A DNA stretch of 35,576 bases from positions 1 to 35,576 of the forward strand of contig CACIAQ010000017.1 in NCBI GenBank assembly GCA_902584635.1. Direction: 5' to 3'. This DNA is from an uncultured Alphaproteobacteria bacterium. Its GTDB lineage: Bacteria > Pseudomonadota > Alphaproteobacteria > Rhodobacterales > Rhodobacteraceae. Each line of letters starts with the position of its first letter. Position 1 is the first letter of the stretch. The notes beneath the pieces are model-generated. The model ran no database searches, was not told where the DNA came from, and saw only the letters and a program-made list of their open reading frames with translations. The position numbers and the translations under genes were made by a program. Shown here one piece after another: positions 28,515 through 35,576 of this stretch.

Positions 28515-29144
28515 TTAGGTATTTATTCTCAAGTAACCTCTTAAATAATCTTTCAGTATTTTGATTCTGCCTTCTTCAATATACCTGGCATTTGATGGAG
28601 GAAAGATAGTTTCCGGCAATTGCCGATCGAGCTCCGTCATAAACTTATTCAAGGTAGACTGAACGTGTAAAGACAGAGGGATATTTTCTTCTAATAAAAT
28701 TTTAACTATTTTCCTGTTGATATCCCTAAATAGGTCGTTCGATCTTTTAGACCCAGATAAACTTTCTTTGCTTCCCAAAGCTTTTAAAACATCATAAAAA
28801 GCTCTTACTTCTAAACCACTCTCTTTTTTTATTATATCTGAGATAGAAGATAAAGCTGTGGTATCGTTGGTTTCGATCAGATTTTCTATCTTTCCTGAAA
28901 GCGCTCTCGCGTTGTCTTTAAACGCTGACATCTTATCCAACCTTTTTTCAGAATCTAATTTTTGAAGCCGTCCCTGTTGTAGCGCTAACTCTTTAGTTAT
29001 TTCAAACTTGGTTTCGTTAGAAAACCTAAAAGCGTTCCCAAAACACATTTCTAACTTGTTCCAAGATAATATGGTGTCTATTGTTCCAATAGCGTCTATA
29101 CCGAAATTTAATTTCCTTCTATTAGGAGTTTCCTGATCTTTCAT
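28515..29144 (-). CDS. Hypothetical protein, helical, 209 residues
   Basis: I do not recognise this protein. It has no signal peptide or membrane segment and looks cytosolic and mainly alpha-helical, with many charged residues. A segment around residues 50-85 (ELALQQGRLQKLDSEKRLDK) could form a coiled coil. The stop codon is next to that of mltG (convergent, 1-bp gap). A short AAAGG precedes the ATG. It is followed upstream on the same strand by another unknown gene (71-bp gap), so they may form a small operon. Codon use and A+T content look like the neighbours. Confidence 0.7.
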   Translation of the reverse strand: MKDQETPNRRKLNFGIDAIGTIDTILSWNKLEMCFGNAFRFSNETKFEITKELALQQGRLQKLDSEKRLDKMSAFKDNARALSGKIENLIETNDTTALSSISDIIKKESGLEVRAFYDVLKALGSKESLSGSKRSNDLFRDINRKIVKILLEENIPLSLHVQSTLNKFMTELDRQLPETIFPPSNARYIEEGRIKILKDYLRGYLRINT

Positions 29145-29215
29145 TTGCCTTTGCCCAACACCATCTATGTGGTTTTGGATACATTAACACGTAGAAATTG
29201 GAAAGACTAGCGTTT

Positions 29216-29533
29216 TTAATTCTCCCATATGGAGATTATAACTTCAGGATTCCCCCTGTAACCACCCAAAAACGAGGGCCGAAAATCACATAATCTAGCT
29301 TTAATTTTTTTTCCTGAATAAATTTTCTTAGTTACCTCTCTTGAGCTATTCTCACATAACTCCCCAAGTTTAATTTCGTGAGCACCTTTATTAAAAATAC
29401 CGGTATCTTCTGTTGTTACAATCACTTTGGAGTCGGACTCTATCGACAGCGTAACCCATTGACCAAAACATTCACGCAGTTTTTCAATATTATCAGTAAT
29501 TGAGCTAAGGTTAGTTTCATTGGTTCTATGCAT
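29216..29533 (-). CDS. Hypothetical protein, 105 residues
   Basis: Unrecognised soluble protein. It begins with a polar stretch and then a probable alpha/beta region (LRECFGQWVTLSIESDSKVI). It contains three Cys and a basic segment (KKIYSGKKIKARLCDFRP) and ends VIISIWEN. AGAGG lies seven bases before the ATG, a good ribosome-binding site, which supports a real gene. It lies between the 209-residue gene and the CoA-transferase gene, all on the minus strand, with gaps of 71 and 60 bp. The function cannot be inferred from this context. Confidence 0.65.
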   Translation of the reverse strand: MHRTNETNLSSITDNIEKLRECFGQWVTLSIESDSKVIVTTEDTGIFNKGAHEIKLGELCENSSREVTKKIYSGKKIKARLCDFRPSFLGGYRGNPEVIISIWEN

Positions 29534-29593
29534 TTCTATACCTCTTCTTTTAGGAAAGAAAGAGCAAGATTAATGCCAATTTAATTAAAAATA

Positions 29594-31129
29594 TTACGTT
29601 TTTACTGTCATTAATATTTCAACCTTAGTATCAACAAAGGATATATCGGAAAAACTTTTCTCGGCTAGTTTTTCGTTCAAAAAATCAATTGCCTCTTCGT
29701 AATAATCCCTTTCCTTAGTGCCCGTGGAAAAGTGAAATGTTGCAGTGCAAACACTATTTCTAATATTCATAAAATCACTTTTTTTTATACTACAAATCAG
29801 ATAGATTTCTTTAGATTTTAGCCATGTAAAGGAGCACGCATAACAGTCTAAAACAGTTTTATCTTTACTCCTGAATTTAATTTTACATCTATAATCTGTT
29901 TGTCTAGGTTCAAATAAGTGTCTTGTATGGTTTGAATGAATTGACTCAAGATTATCGGCATAAAATTTTTTATGTTCGTTCAGACCAGGTGGCTTTAATT
30001 TTAAAGATTGAAAACCTTTAAATTTTACTGGGTTACCAGCGACCTTCCAGTTTTTCCCATTATTAAAGGGCTGGGCAATTTCCAAAATCATATTTCTCTC
30101 TCTAACATGGGTGTCTTCGAAGATCTCTTTAACATTATTTACTGGGCCAAAGGGAACTTTACCTCCAAGTAAAATAACTAGCTCATTTTTTCTGAACTTT
30201 TTTGTCCATAGATTTATTTGTTTATTCAATTCATTTCTATTTTTTGCTCTCAAGGCAATAGTTCCATACTTTAAATCATTAAGTAGATCATCAGAATTGA
30301 TTATTTTTTTTAAAACGTTCCAGTAATTGTCTTCTACGATGCCAATAGCAACAAAACCATCTTTTGAGGTATAAATTCCAAATGGTGCCAACAACGGGTG
30401 ACCGTTACCCTCTGGTTTAGGAATAGTTTTATTAAAATCATATTGATAAATGGCTCTTTCGCACATGCTCACAATAGCGTCATACATAGCAACTTCAACG
30501 TATTGAGCTTTGCCAGTAGTCCTAGATTTTAAAATTGAGGCTAAAAGACCAAAAGATAGTAAAGAACCAGAAAAAATGTCTGCTACACCAGGGCCTACTT
30601 TGAGGGGCGTCCTTTCATCCTTACCAGTTAAACTAATTAATCCCCCCATGGCCTGGGCAACAACGTCATATGAGGGCCAATCTTTGTATGGACTTTCTCC
30701 AAAAACTTCTGACCCAAAGCCGCTTATTGAACCATAAACAATACGTGAGTTGATCTTCGAAACCTCATCAAATGAAAGTCCAAGCCTTTTCATAACCCCG
30801 GGTCGAAAGTTTTCTACTAAAACATCACTTTTTTCAATCAGTTTTTTAAAAAAAACAAGATCAACTTTGTTTTTTAGATTAAGGTTAATACTCTTTTTGT
30901 TTCTGTTAAGACTGATAAAATAACCAGACCAATCCCTCCTTTTGTCACTTTCGTTGAAAGGGCCGCTTCTTCTGCTAGTATCTCCTTCTGAACTCTCAAT
31001 CTTTATAACCTCAGCGCCATGGTCAGCTAGCAGCATTGTAGCATAGGGACCGGATAACATTCTGCTGAGATCCAGAACCCTTATACCTTGTAAAATTCCT
31101 GGTTTTAATGATTGGTATTTAGCTTTCAT
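29594..31129 (-). CDS. CaiB/BaiF-family CoA-transferase with extra C-terminal domain
   Basis: Residues 1 to about 395 are a type III (CaiB/BaiF) CoA-transferase, which moves CoA between carboxylic acids through an aspartyl-CoA thioester. Motifs are GIRVLDLSRMLSGPYATMLL, LADHGAEVIKIE, LVENFRPGVMKRLGL, KVGPGVADIFSG (catalytic Asp) and VPFGPVNNVKEIFED. Family members usually end at about this point. Here the frame continues without a break for about 110 residues, containing RCKIKFRSKDKTVLDCYAC and FHFSTGTKERDYYEEAIDFL. I do not recognise this segment, which has several Cys and a possible alpha/beta pattern. AAAGG lies six bases before the ATG. The substrate is unknown. Confidence 0.88.
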   Translation of the reverse strand: MKAKYQSLKPGILQGIRVLDLSRMLSGPYATMLLADHGAEVIKIESSEGDTSRRSGPFNESDKRRDWSGYFISLNRNKKSINLNLKNKVDLVFFKKLIEKSDVLVENFRPGVMKRLGLSFDEVSKINSRIVYGSISGFGSEVFGESPYKDWPSYDVVAQAMGGLISLTGKDERTPLKVGPGVADIFSGSLLSFGLLASILKSRTTGKAQYVEVAMYDAIVSMCERAIYQYDFNKTIPKPEGNGHPLLAPFGIYTSKDGFVAIGIVEDNYWNVLKKIINSDDLLNDLKYGTIALRAKNRNELNKQINLWTKKFRKNELVILLGGKVPFGPVNNVKEIFEDTHVRERNMILEIAQPFNNGKNWKVAGNPVKFKGFQSLKLKPPGLNEHKKFYADNLESIHSNHTRHLFEPRQTDYRCKIKFRSKDKTVLDCYACSFTWLKSKEIYLICSIKKSDFMNIRNSVCTATFHFSTGTKERDYYEEAIDFLNEKLAEKSFSDISFVDTKVEILMTVKT

Positions 31130-31219
31130 TGAAAACCTTTGAAATAGTCTCTTTGAAAGAAAATCATAAAAACAAGGTCTATAAGAAATATCTAACAGTT
31201 TTTACGAATTTCTTCGCAG

Positions 31220-31228
31220 ACGCTAAAA
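31220..31228 (-). promoter_or_regulatory. Repeated motif TTAGCGTCT upstream of the CoA-transferase
   Basis: Third exact copy of the 9-mer, 91 bp upstream of the CoA-transferase start in a 113-bp AT-rich gap. It is preceded on the minus strand by a run of T residues. Confidence 0.3.
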
Positions 31229-31242
31229 AAAAATAAATACAG

Positions 31243-31659
31243 TTAAGATTTAGCCTCTCTGTTTAAGTAGGGTAATGTTTCTGCACCTTGAGGGACGGAA
31301 GTTAAATTTGGAGAAGAGTCCACTGCAGCAGAACAGGTCTCTACGTATTCTACTTCCTCTGCTTTCCTCTGATAGCTATCCAAATCATATAAGTCTCTTT
31401 TATTAATTTCTTCGAGTATCTTTACGGATAAGAGTTTTAACTCAATCAAATGTCTTTGAAAGTTTAAAAAGGTTTTATCGGCTTTGAAATCGTTGTCGTT
31501 TCTTTTGCCTTGTTCTTTTTTATTCCGCAAGCTTCCATCTACTGACTGTCTTTCGAGTTTTTTATTTACCGATTCAATGATTGATGTAGAGGGGACAATA
31601 GATTTATACAGCGTCAATATTGTTTCATCCGAAAGTTCATTTAGTTCTTTTTCTAGCAT
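31243..31659 (-). CDS. Hypothetical protein, 138 residues
   Basis: Not recognised. It is probably cytosolic: no signal peptide or membrane segment, and rich in Glu, Lys and Leu. The N-terminal part (LEKELNELSDETILTLYKSI) and the middle (LNFQRHLIELKLLSVKILEE) look helical and amphipathic. The C-terminal 35 residues look disordered. GGGAAG lies very close to the ATG. It is divergent from the secreted Ig-like repeat gene and 113 bp upstream of the CoA-transferase gene on the same strand. Confidence 0.6.
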   Translation of the reverse strand: MLEKELNELSDETILTLYKSIVPSTSIIESVNKKLERQSVDGSLRNKKEQGKRNDNDFKADKTFLNFQRHLIELKLLSVKILEEINKRDLYDLDSYQRKAEEVEYVETCSAAVDSSPNLTSVPQGAETLPYLNREAKS

Positions 31660-31969
31660 AGCTTCCCACCATTTGTTATACAGATTTTAATCTGCTATTA
31701 ATAACGTCCTATGCTGCTCAAAAGTTAGCCTCTTTTATATTTTTAAGAAAAACGTTACAGTTTTTTTTTCTTTTTATCAACTTAATTGAGTTTTATTATA
31801 TAGGTCAAGGCTGGATTTCAGCAATGCTTATCTGGCTTGGTATTAATAACCAAAATCTACCATGGTTGAAGTTGTGCAACAATTTTTAAAAATTTTATTA
31901 TTTTGCTATAAAAAAATAAAAAATGTGATAAAAATATAGTGTAACTTTTAGTACTCGCGTGGAGGGGTA
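31660..31969. other. 310-bp AT-rich intergenic region with divergent promoters
   Basis: Lies between two divergent genes and must hold promoters in both directions. It contains long A and T runs, especially at 31735-31770 and 31880-31935, and several TATA-like boxes, none with a convincing -35 partner. A 21-codon frame at 31824-31889 has no ribosome-binding site. No RNA gene or repeat was recognised. GGAGGGG at 31961-31967 is a very strong Shine-Dalgarno sequence for the gene to the right. Confidence 0.5.
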
Positions 31970-33166
31970 ATGCGTATTAACTTATTATTAAAAATAACAA
32001 CAGTGGCTTTGGTGTTGCTGGGACTATCGTTGAGGTCCGCAGTATCAGCTGGAGGCTCCGATGAAGAAGTGTTTCCTCCAAAAACCTTAGAAAAATTGAA
32101 AAAAAATTATTCTACTGAGCAAAAGAAAACAAAATCTGATACTGCCAGTAATCAAAAGAACGAAGTCCAAAATGCATCAGCGAACAAAACTGAGAAAGCA
32201 GCGCCTAAAAAAGATAACGGGAAAAACTCTAATATGAGTGAAAGTGAATCTACGAAAGGGGAAAGTACAGGAGATGTGCTGGAAGACGAACCACTAATAG
32301 CTGACCTAACCTCTATAATTGATAGAGATGGCATCGGAGAAGTTAATGTTGTTTGGAAGATATCTAATGATGGAGTGACTTATAGAAATATCCCAGGTGC
32401 CACAAATCAATCTTTTACCCCAAGACAAGAGCATGTAGGTAAAACATTGCGAGTTGTACTGACGTATTTGGATGGGCAAGGTAATCTTGAAACTTTGACC
32501 TCAGATGCAACAACTCCTGTAGTTAATGTTAACGACAAACCTACGGGTGTAGTGCGGCTTACCGGAGAAAGTGCAGAAGATAGCGCGTTAATACTAGATG
32601 TTTCTGACGTATATGATGAGGATGGCATGGGACCCTTTAACTATACCTGGCAAAGAACCTCTCCCAACACTGGTTGGGAAAATTATACTGAAGATGACAC
32701 AGAAGTTTTGAACCTCAGACAGGAACATGTTTCTTTCACCTACAGGGTTCGTGTGGAATATGTTGATGGGTTTGACAATCGGGAGGTAATATATTCTAAC
32801 GAGAGCGAAGCAGTACGAAATGTTGATGACCCTGTACTCGGTGATGTAGTTATCGTTGGAGAGGAAAAGGAAGGTGCGAGATTAGAGGCAAGAACTGACT
32901 CTTTATCTGATGATGATGGAATAGCGTCGATTGACGTTGCTTGGGAACGCAGTAGAGATGGAAGGAATTGGGTCTCCTTGACTGGAGAGAACACAAAAAA
33001 TTTAAAACTAGACCAAACAGTTGTCGGAAGCCAAGTACGAGTAAAGGCAACATTAGTAGACAGATTTGGTATCGAGACAGTTCTACACAGTCAACCAACA
33101 AGGATTATAGAGAATGTAAATAATGTTCCAGTTGGAAATGTTTTAATACGAAGAGTTTCCAACTAG
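31970..33166 (+). CDS. Secreted protein with three Ig-like/cadherin-like repeats
   Basis: A 398-residue exported protein. Residues 1-27 are a Sec signal peptide (basic start, hydrophobic core, AVSA cleavage site). Residues 30-100 are a Lys/Asn/Ser/Glu-rich linker, probably disordered. Three tandem beta-sandwich repeats of about 95 residues follow (about 100-190, 193-287, 290-385), each with a D-x-DG motif, a central W, a strand like RVVLTYLDGQGNLET and a closing NVND-type linker. Such repeats occur in marine bacterial adhesins and bind calcium in related families. The chain stops after PVGNVLIRRVSN, which looks like the first strand of a fourth repeat. GGAGGGG two bases before the ATG suggests efficient translation. 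It converges on bactofilin copy 2 (21 bp). Confidence 0.8.
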   Translation: MRINLLLKITTVALVLLGLSLRSAVSAGGSDEEVFPPKTLEKLKKNYSTEQKKTKSDTASNQKNEVQNASANKTEKAAPKKDNGKNSNMSESESTKGESTGDVLEDEPLIADLTSIIDRDGIGEVNVVWKISNDGVTYRNIPGATNQSFTPRQEHVGKTLRVVLTYLDGQGNLETLTSDATTPVVNVNDKPTGVVRLTGESAEDSALILDVSDVYDEDGMGPFNYTWQRTSPNTGWENYTEDDTEVLNLRQEHVSFTYRVRVEYVDGFDNREVIYSNESEAVRNVDDPVLGDVVIVGEEKEGARLEARTDSLSDDDGIASIDVAWERSRDGRNWVSLTGENTKNLKLDQTVVGSQVRVKATLVDRFGIETVLHSQPTRIIENVNNVPVGNVLIRRVSN

Positions 33167-33187
33167 GAATATTAAGATACTTTTAAA

Positions 33188-33664
33188 CTAGCTTTTAGGA
33201 GTGTTATCTTTGAGTTTACTGCCGTCATCCAACCCAGCAATATGGCGTCTTATAGAGCCTTCATAGTAAGCTCCGTCCTCGATCGCGATTGTTTCATGGA
33301 AAGTATCTCCCTCAACTCTTGCTGAAGAACCAAACCTCACTTTTTTACCGAATACTGGACCAATTATTCTTCCCTTAATGACTAGATCTTCAGAAGTAAC
33401 AGAACCAACGACCTTCGCAGATTTTTCAATAACTAACTTTGAAGCTGTTATTTCTCCCTCAAGAAGCCCGTCTAATTGAAGAGCTCCTTTTGAGGATACT
33501 TTTCCAATTATTTTGATTTCTTTCCCCAATAATGACGACGTAGAGCTTTCATAGGGGTTACTGTGAGAATAAGTGTTGGAAGTATCCGCTCTACTCTGTT
33601 CCTTTGAAAATGATTTGACCTTATTAGGATTTATTTTTCTATTTTTCCAGGAATTAAAAATCAT
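33188..33664 (-). CDS. Bactofilin family cytoskeletal protein (copy 2)
   Basis: A 158-residue bactofilin. It has a polar, probably disordered N-terminal tail of about 48 residues starting MIFNSWKNRK. The beta-helix core follows: KEIKIIGKVSSKGALQLDGL, LEGEITASKLVIEKSAKVVG, SVTSEDLVIKGRIIGPVFGK, then GSSARVEGDTFHETIAIEDG, and a tail containing YYEGSIRRH. The pattern is more canonical than in copy 1. The Trp/Phe-containing N-terminus could be the membrane-targeting segment seen in other bactofilins. It is divergent from the small lipoprotein gene and convergent with the Ig-like repeat gene. Confidence 0.9.
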   Translation of the reverse strand: MIFNSWKNRKINPNKVKSFSKEQSRADTSNTYSHSNPYESSTSSLLGKEIKIIGKVSSKGALQLDGLLEGEITASKLVIEKSAKVVGSVTSEDLVIKGRIIGPVFGKKVRFGSSARVEGDTFHETIAIEDGAYYEGSIRRHIAGLDDGSKLKDNTPKS

Positions 33665-33775
33665 AATTTTATGTACTATTTTAAATAAATACTCTTGTTA
33701 TAAAACTACCACAAAAAATAAAAAAGTTAATTAAAATAAGGATCATTTAATAAGTTTTTTTTGATTTATCGACTA

Positions 33776-33818
33776 TTGATGTGTATGGTTACTTGTATTA
33801 TATAATCAGAATTGAGGA
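33776..33818 (+). promoter_or_regulatory. Probable promoter and ribosome-binding site of the small lipoprotein gene
   Basis: A perfect TATAAT (33801-33806) has TTGATG (33776-33781) upstream at a long 19-bp spacing. AGGA (33815-33818) lies eight bases before the ATG at 33827. The implied leader is only about 14 nt. Confidence 0.45.
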
Positions 33819-33826
33819 ATAGTGTC

Positions 33827-33946
33827 ATGAAGAAATATTTTTTACTATTTGCTTTGGCGTTTGGAGGACTTTTCGTTGTTGGTTGCGAAGCGCCAACAGT
33901 ATCGCCAGATGCGGTATCGTGTTCAAAGACCGGGGGCTGTAGCTAA
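33827..33946 (+). CDS. Small lipoprotein, 39 residues
   Basis: Short gene with a lipoprotein signal: MKKYFLLFALAFGGL, then the lipobox FVVGC with Cys20 as the predicted lipidated residue. The mature part is only 20 residues, has two further Cys (SCSKTGGC) and is otherwise Pro/Ser/Thr/Val-rich. AGGA sits eight bases upstream, a TATAAT lies further up and a hairpin terminator follows, so it looks like a complete single-gene transcription unit. The residue after the lipidated Cys is Glu, so outer-membrane sorting by Lol is expected rather than Asp-type retention. The function is unknown; entericidin-like or assembly-helper small lipoproteins are loose analogies only. Confidence 0.75.
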   Translation: MKKYFLLFALAFGGLFVVGCEAPTVSPDAVSCSKTGGCS

Positions 33947-33969
33947 ACATTTAGCTAAATTTATAATTT

Positions 33970-34002
33970 GGCTCCGGATCTATAATTATGTTCGGAGCCT
34001 TT
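33970..34002 (+). terminator. Rho-independent terminator after the small lipoprotein gene
   Basis: GGCTCCGGA (33970-33978) pairs with TTCGGAGCC (33991-33999) around a 12-nt loop (seven Watson-Crick pairs, then G-U and A-U). A short TTT run follows that touches the stop codon of the convergent acyltransferase gene. The GC-rich stem stands out in this AT-rich DNA. A T-run is poor on the other strand, so it probably serves the lipoprotein gene. Confidence 0.7.
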
Positions 34003-34847
34003 CACTTCCAGCGTCGATGGGGCCAGTACCACTGGGTTGGATCACTTCTCACTCTCTTTTCAAGACTGAAATTCATCTCTTGAGTAATAGATTCAACTGT
34101 TGTTAGTTTAATGGGTTTGTCAAAGCTAACATCAATTTTATCATCACTCCTCCTGATACCATAGGCAGGTATTAGGAGGGCATTGTACTTTAAAGAAATC
34201 CCAGCAATTGAAGTAGAAGTTTTAGCTGGTTTACCTAGAAATTGAAAATAATTACCTTCCTTTACTGCTTGGTCAATCATAAGAGCTATTATCCCTCCTG
34301 ATCTAATCAAGGAAATCATTTTTCTTGTACCGGAAGTGCCTACTTCAAGTATGGGCTCACCACCCTCTTTGATAGCATTAAAGTGCAGTTTTTCATAAAA
34401 AATATTTCTGTTTCTCTGATAAATTGCTCCGGATGTTAGACCATTATTTTTTAGAACAGCTCTGACAGCTTCCCAGGAGCCAATATGACCAGATATAATC
34501 ATTATCGGTTGGCCACTATTTTGAGCTTCAAAAAGTGGCTCCAATTCTATTTTTTTGTAATTTATTTTATTGATGTACCTTTGAAATTCTCTATTAAACA
34601 TTAGCTCTATAAAACTTTTACCAATCATTTTTGAGTTTTCTTTTATAAACTCTTTCCTTTCGTGGGGCAGCATTTCGGGATACACAAATCGTAGATTTGT
34701 ATTGACCCTCTTATGAAATTTTTTAACCCAAGGCAATATCAATTTGCACAATTGGCCCCCGACGCAAACTCTCTTTTCAAAAGGTAGAATTTTTAAGATG
34801 GCAATCATTAAATAGAAAGGTACTATCTGAATGAACTGACGGAGCAT
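34002..34847 (-). CDS. LpxL/HtrB-family lipid A acyltransferase
   Basis: Inner-membrane acyltransferase of 281 residues that adds a secondary acyl chain to Kdo-lipid A. One N-terminal hydrophobic segment (FIQIVPFYLMIAILKILPF) is followed by the catalytic H-x4-E motif in ISGHIGSWEAVRAVL, the YQRNRNIFYEKL block, GGIIALMIDQAVKEG and the family-typical ending DPTQWYWPHRRWK. Other LpxL/LpxM homologues differ mainly in acyl length and position, so the exact step is not assigned. It lies 35 bp downstream of infC. It uses the Kdo-lipid product made possible by kdsD and kdsB earlier in the window. Confidence 0.92.
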   Translation of the reverse strand: MLRQFIQIVPFYLMIAILKILPFEKRVCVGGQLCKLILPWVKKFHKRVNTNLRFVYPEMLPHERKEFIKENSKMIGKSFIELMFNREFQRYINKINYKKIELEPLFEAQNSGQPIMIISGHIGSWEAVRAVLKNNGLTSGAIYQRNRNIFYEKLHFNAIKEGGEPILEVGTSGTRKMISLIRSGGIIALMIDQAVKEGNYFQFLGKPAKTSTSIAGISLKYNALLIPAYGIRRSDDKIDVSFDKPIKLTTVESITQEMNFSLEKRVRSDPTQWYWPHRRWK

Positions 34848-34882
34848 TTTTTATTTCGATCTATATCAACACGGTTGGTAAA

Positions 34883-35428
34883 CTAGGTATTCGGGTATAT
34901 TATCATAACCATTTGCCTTCCCTCAACTTTGGGAATTACATCAGGTTTACCGAGGTGAGCAGTGTCTAATGCAACCCTTTCCATTAATTCAGCTCCTAAT
35001 TCCTGGTGAGCCATCTCTCTTCCCCTAAACCTAAGTGTTATTTTCACTTTATCTCCATTCTCAAGAAACTTTGTAACGGAACGCATCTTGACCTCGTAGT
35101 CATGCTTATCAGTATTAGGTCGGAACTTTATTTCCTTTAGCTCAATTGTTTTTTGTTTTTTTCTAGCTTCTGCTTCTCTTTTTTGTTGATCATATTTGAA
35201 CTTACCAAAGTCCATAATCTTACACACCGGAGGCGTAGCATTAGGAGAAATTTCTACCAGATCTAAACCTATATCTCTTGCCATGATGTTTGCCCGCTCG
35301 GGGCTAAAAATTCCTATCATAGTTCCGTCTGTGTCGATTAAACGAATTTCTTTGCATATAATTGCTTCATTCACTCGGGCCGCCACTTCCTTTTGCCCCG
35401 AGGTCATATCCTGATTTCTTCTTACGAT
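34883..35428 (-). CDS. infC: Translation initiation factor IF-3, probable AUC start codon
   Basis: IF-3 binds the 30S subunit and checks the start codon and initiator tRNA. Both domains are present: N-terminal [20 protein letters not shown] with [20 protein letters not shown], then the C-terminal [35 protein letters not shown] and [10 protein letters not shown]. An ATG lies at 35407, but an AAGGAG ribosome-binding site (35440-35435) sits six bases upstream of an in-frame ATC at 35428-35426 and is too far from the ATG. With ATC the protein has 181 residues and gains a basic start (VRRNQD) like other IF-3 proteins. Rare AUU/AUC/AUA starts allow IF-3 to repress its own mRNA. thrS lies just upstream, the usual order. 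Confidence 0.95.
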   Translation of the reverse strand: MVRRNQDMTSGQKEVAARVNEAIICKEIRLIDTDGTMIGIFSPERANIMARDIGLDLVEISPNATPPVCKIMDFGKFKYDQQKREAEARKKQKTIELKEIKFRPNTDKHDYEVKMRSVTKFLENGDKVKITLRFRGREMAHQELGAELMERVALDTAHLGKPDVIPKVEGRQMVMIIYPNT

Positions 35429-35434
35429 TTCGAG

Positions 35435-35440
35435 CTCCTT
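35435..35440 (-). promoter_or_regulatory. Shine-Dalgarno sequence that decides the infC start
   Basis: AAGGAG, six nt before ATC (35428-35426) and 27 nt before the first ATG (35407-35405). It therefore points to the non-AUG start. Confidence 0.75.
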
Positions 35441-35468
35441 TTTCTTAAATTAGTTGGTTTAATTTATT

Positions 35469-35576
35469 TTAACTTTGGTTTTTCTCTTTTACATCTGGTG
35501 GCATGGCTTCGATAGAAAATTCTCTGATAGCATCATTCAAAGGGATAGTTTTTGAATCTCTCTGGCCAAGCCGCCT
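35469..35576 (-). CDS. thrS: Threonyl-tRNA synthetase, C-terminal 35 residues (partial)
   Basis: The frame open from the window edge encodes RRLGQRD, then IPLNDAIREF and EAMPPDVKEKNQS before TAA at 35471-35469. This is the end of the anticodon-binding domain of ThrRS, where RRLG, a LDEAI-type helix and a C-terminal PPD are typical. It lies 40 bp upstream of the infC start on the same strand, the conserved thrS-infC order. Over 600 residues lie outside the window. Confidence 0.85.
   Translation of the reverse strand, partial: RRLGQRDSKTIPLNDAIREFSIEAMPPDVKEKNQS

Noticed and set aside
31824-31889. 21-codon frame in the large intergenic region
   Set aside because: No ribosome-binding site, ends in an AT-rich tract, and no recognisable signal or motif.

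Overview
The window is AT-rich, densely coded bacterial DNA with short intergenic gaps and many adjacent or overlapping genes. It looks like a free-living alphaproteobacterium. The best evidence is a circularly permuted (two-piece) ssrA tmRNA gene encoding the tag ANDDYAPVAVAA, followed at once by sspB. A fused indolepyruvate:ferredoxin oxidoreductase and bactofilins also fit. The nucleoside-salvage cluster and the tRNA-Tyr/rlmB neighbourhood recall low-GC marine Rhodobacterales-like lineages, but that finer placement is inference.

Layout. 1-3520 (+): nucleoside salvage operon deoA (5' end outside the window), deoB, add, upp. 3535-6329 (-): an unusual membrane protein with a PilP/GspC-like C-terminus, then rlmB. 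6418-8339 (+): tRNA-Tyr, then kdsD-kdsB for CMP-Kdo synthesis. 8458-10817 (-): LysE-type exporter, cobS and a LysR regulator, divergent from the 3.4-kb indolepyruvate oxidoreductase gene (10930-14343), which is followed by ccdA. 15143-17798 (-): fumC, sspB, ssrA and gloA. 17856-24269: thyX (+), then a flavin reductase-family gene, a giant flagellin and katG (all -). 24378-26678 (-): a BisC/TMAO-reductase-type molybdoenzyme.

26910-33664 is the least conventional stretch. A bactofilin gene sits 11 bp upstream of an MltG-type lytic transglycosylase with a non-standard N-terminal half. Next come three genes I do not recognise, a CaiB-family CoA-transferase with an extra C-terminal domain, a secreted Ig-like repeat protein and a second bactofilin facing the first. 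The end holds a 39-residue lipoprotein gene with its own terminator, an LpxL/HtrB-family acyltransferase, infC (apparent AUC start codon) and the 3' end of thrS.

Connections. ssrA and sspB encode the ribosome-rescue degradation tag and the adaptor that delivers tagged proteins to ClpXP; the RNA and the mRNA leader share bases. Kdo synthesis, lipid A acylation, bactofilins and MltG are all envelope-building functions. The bactofilin-MltG pair is the best candidate for a little-described system: a cytoskeletal scaffold co-encoded with a glycan-strand-cleaving enzyme. No insertion sequences, phage genes, CRISPR arrays or rRNA genes were seen.
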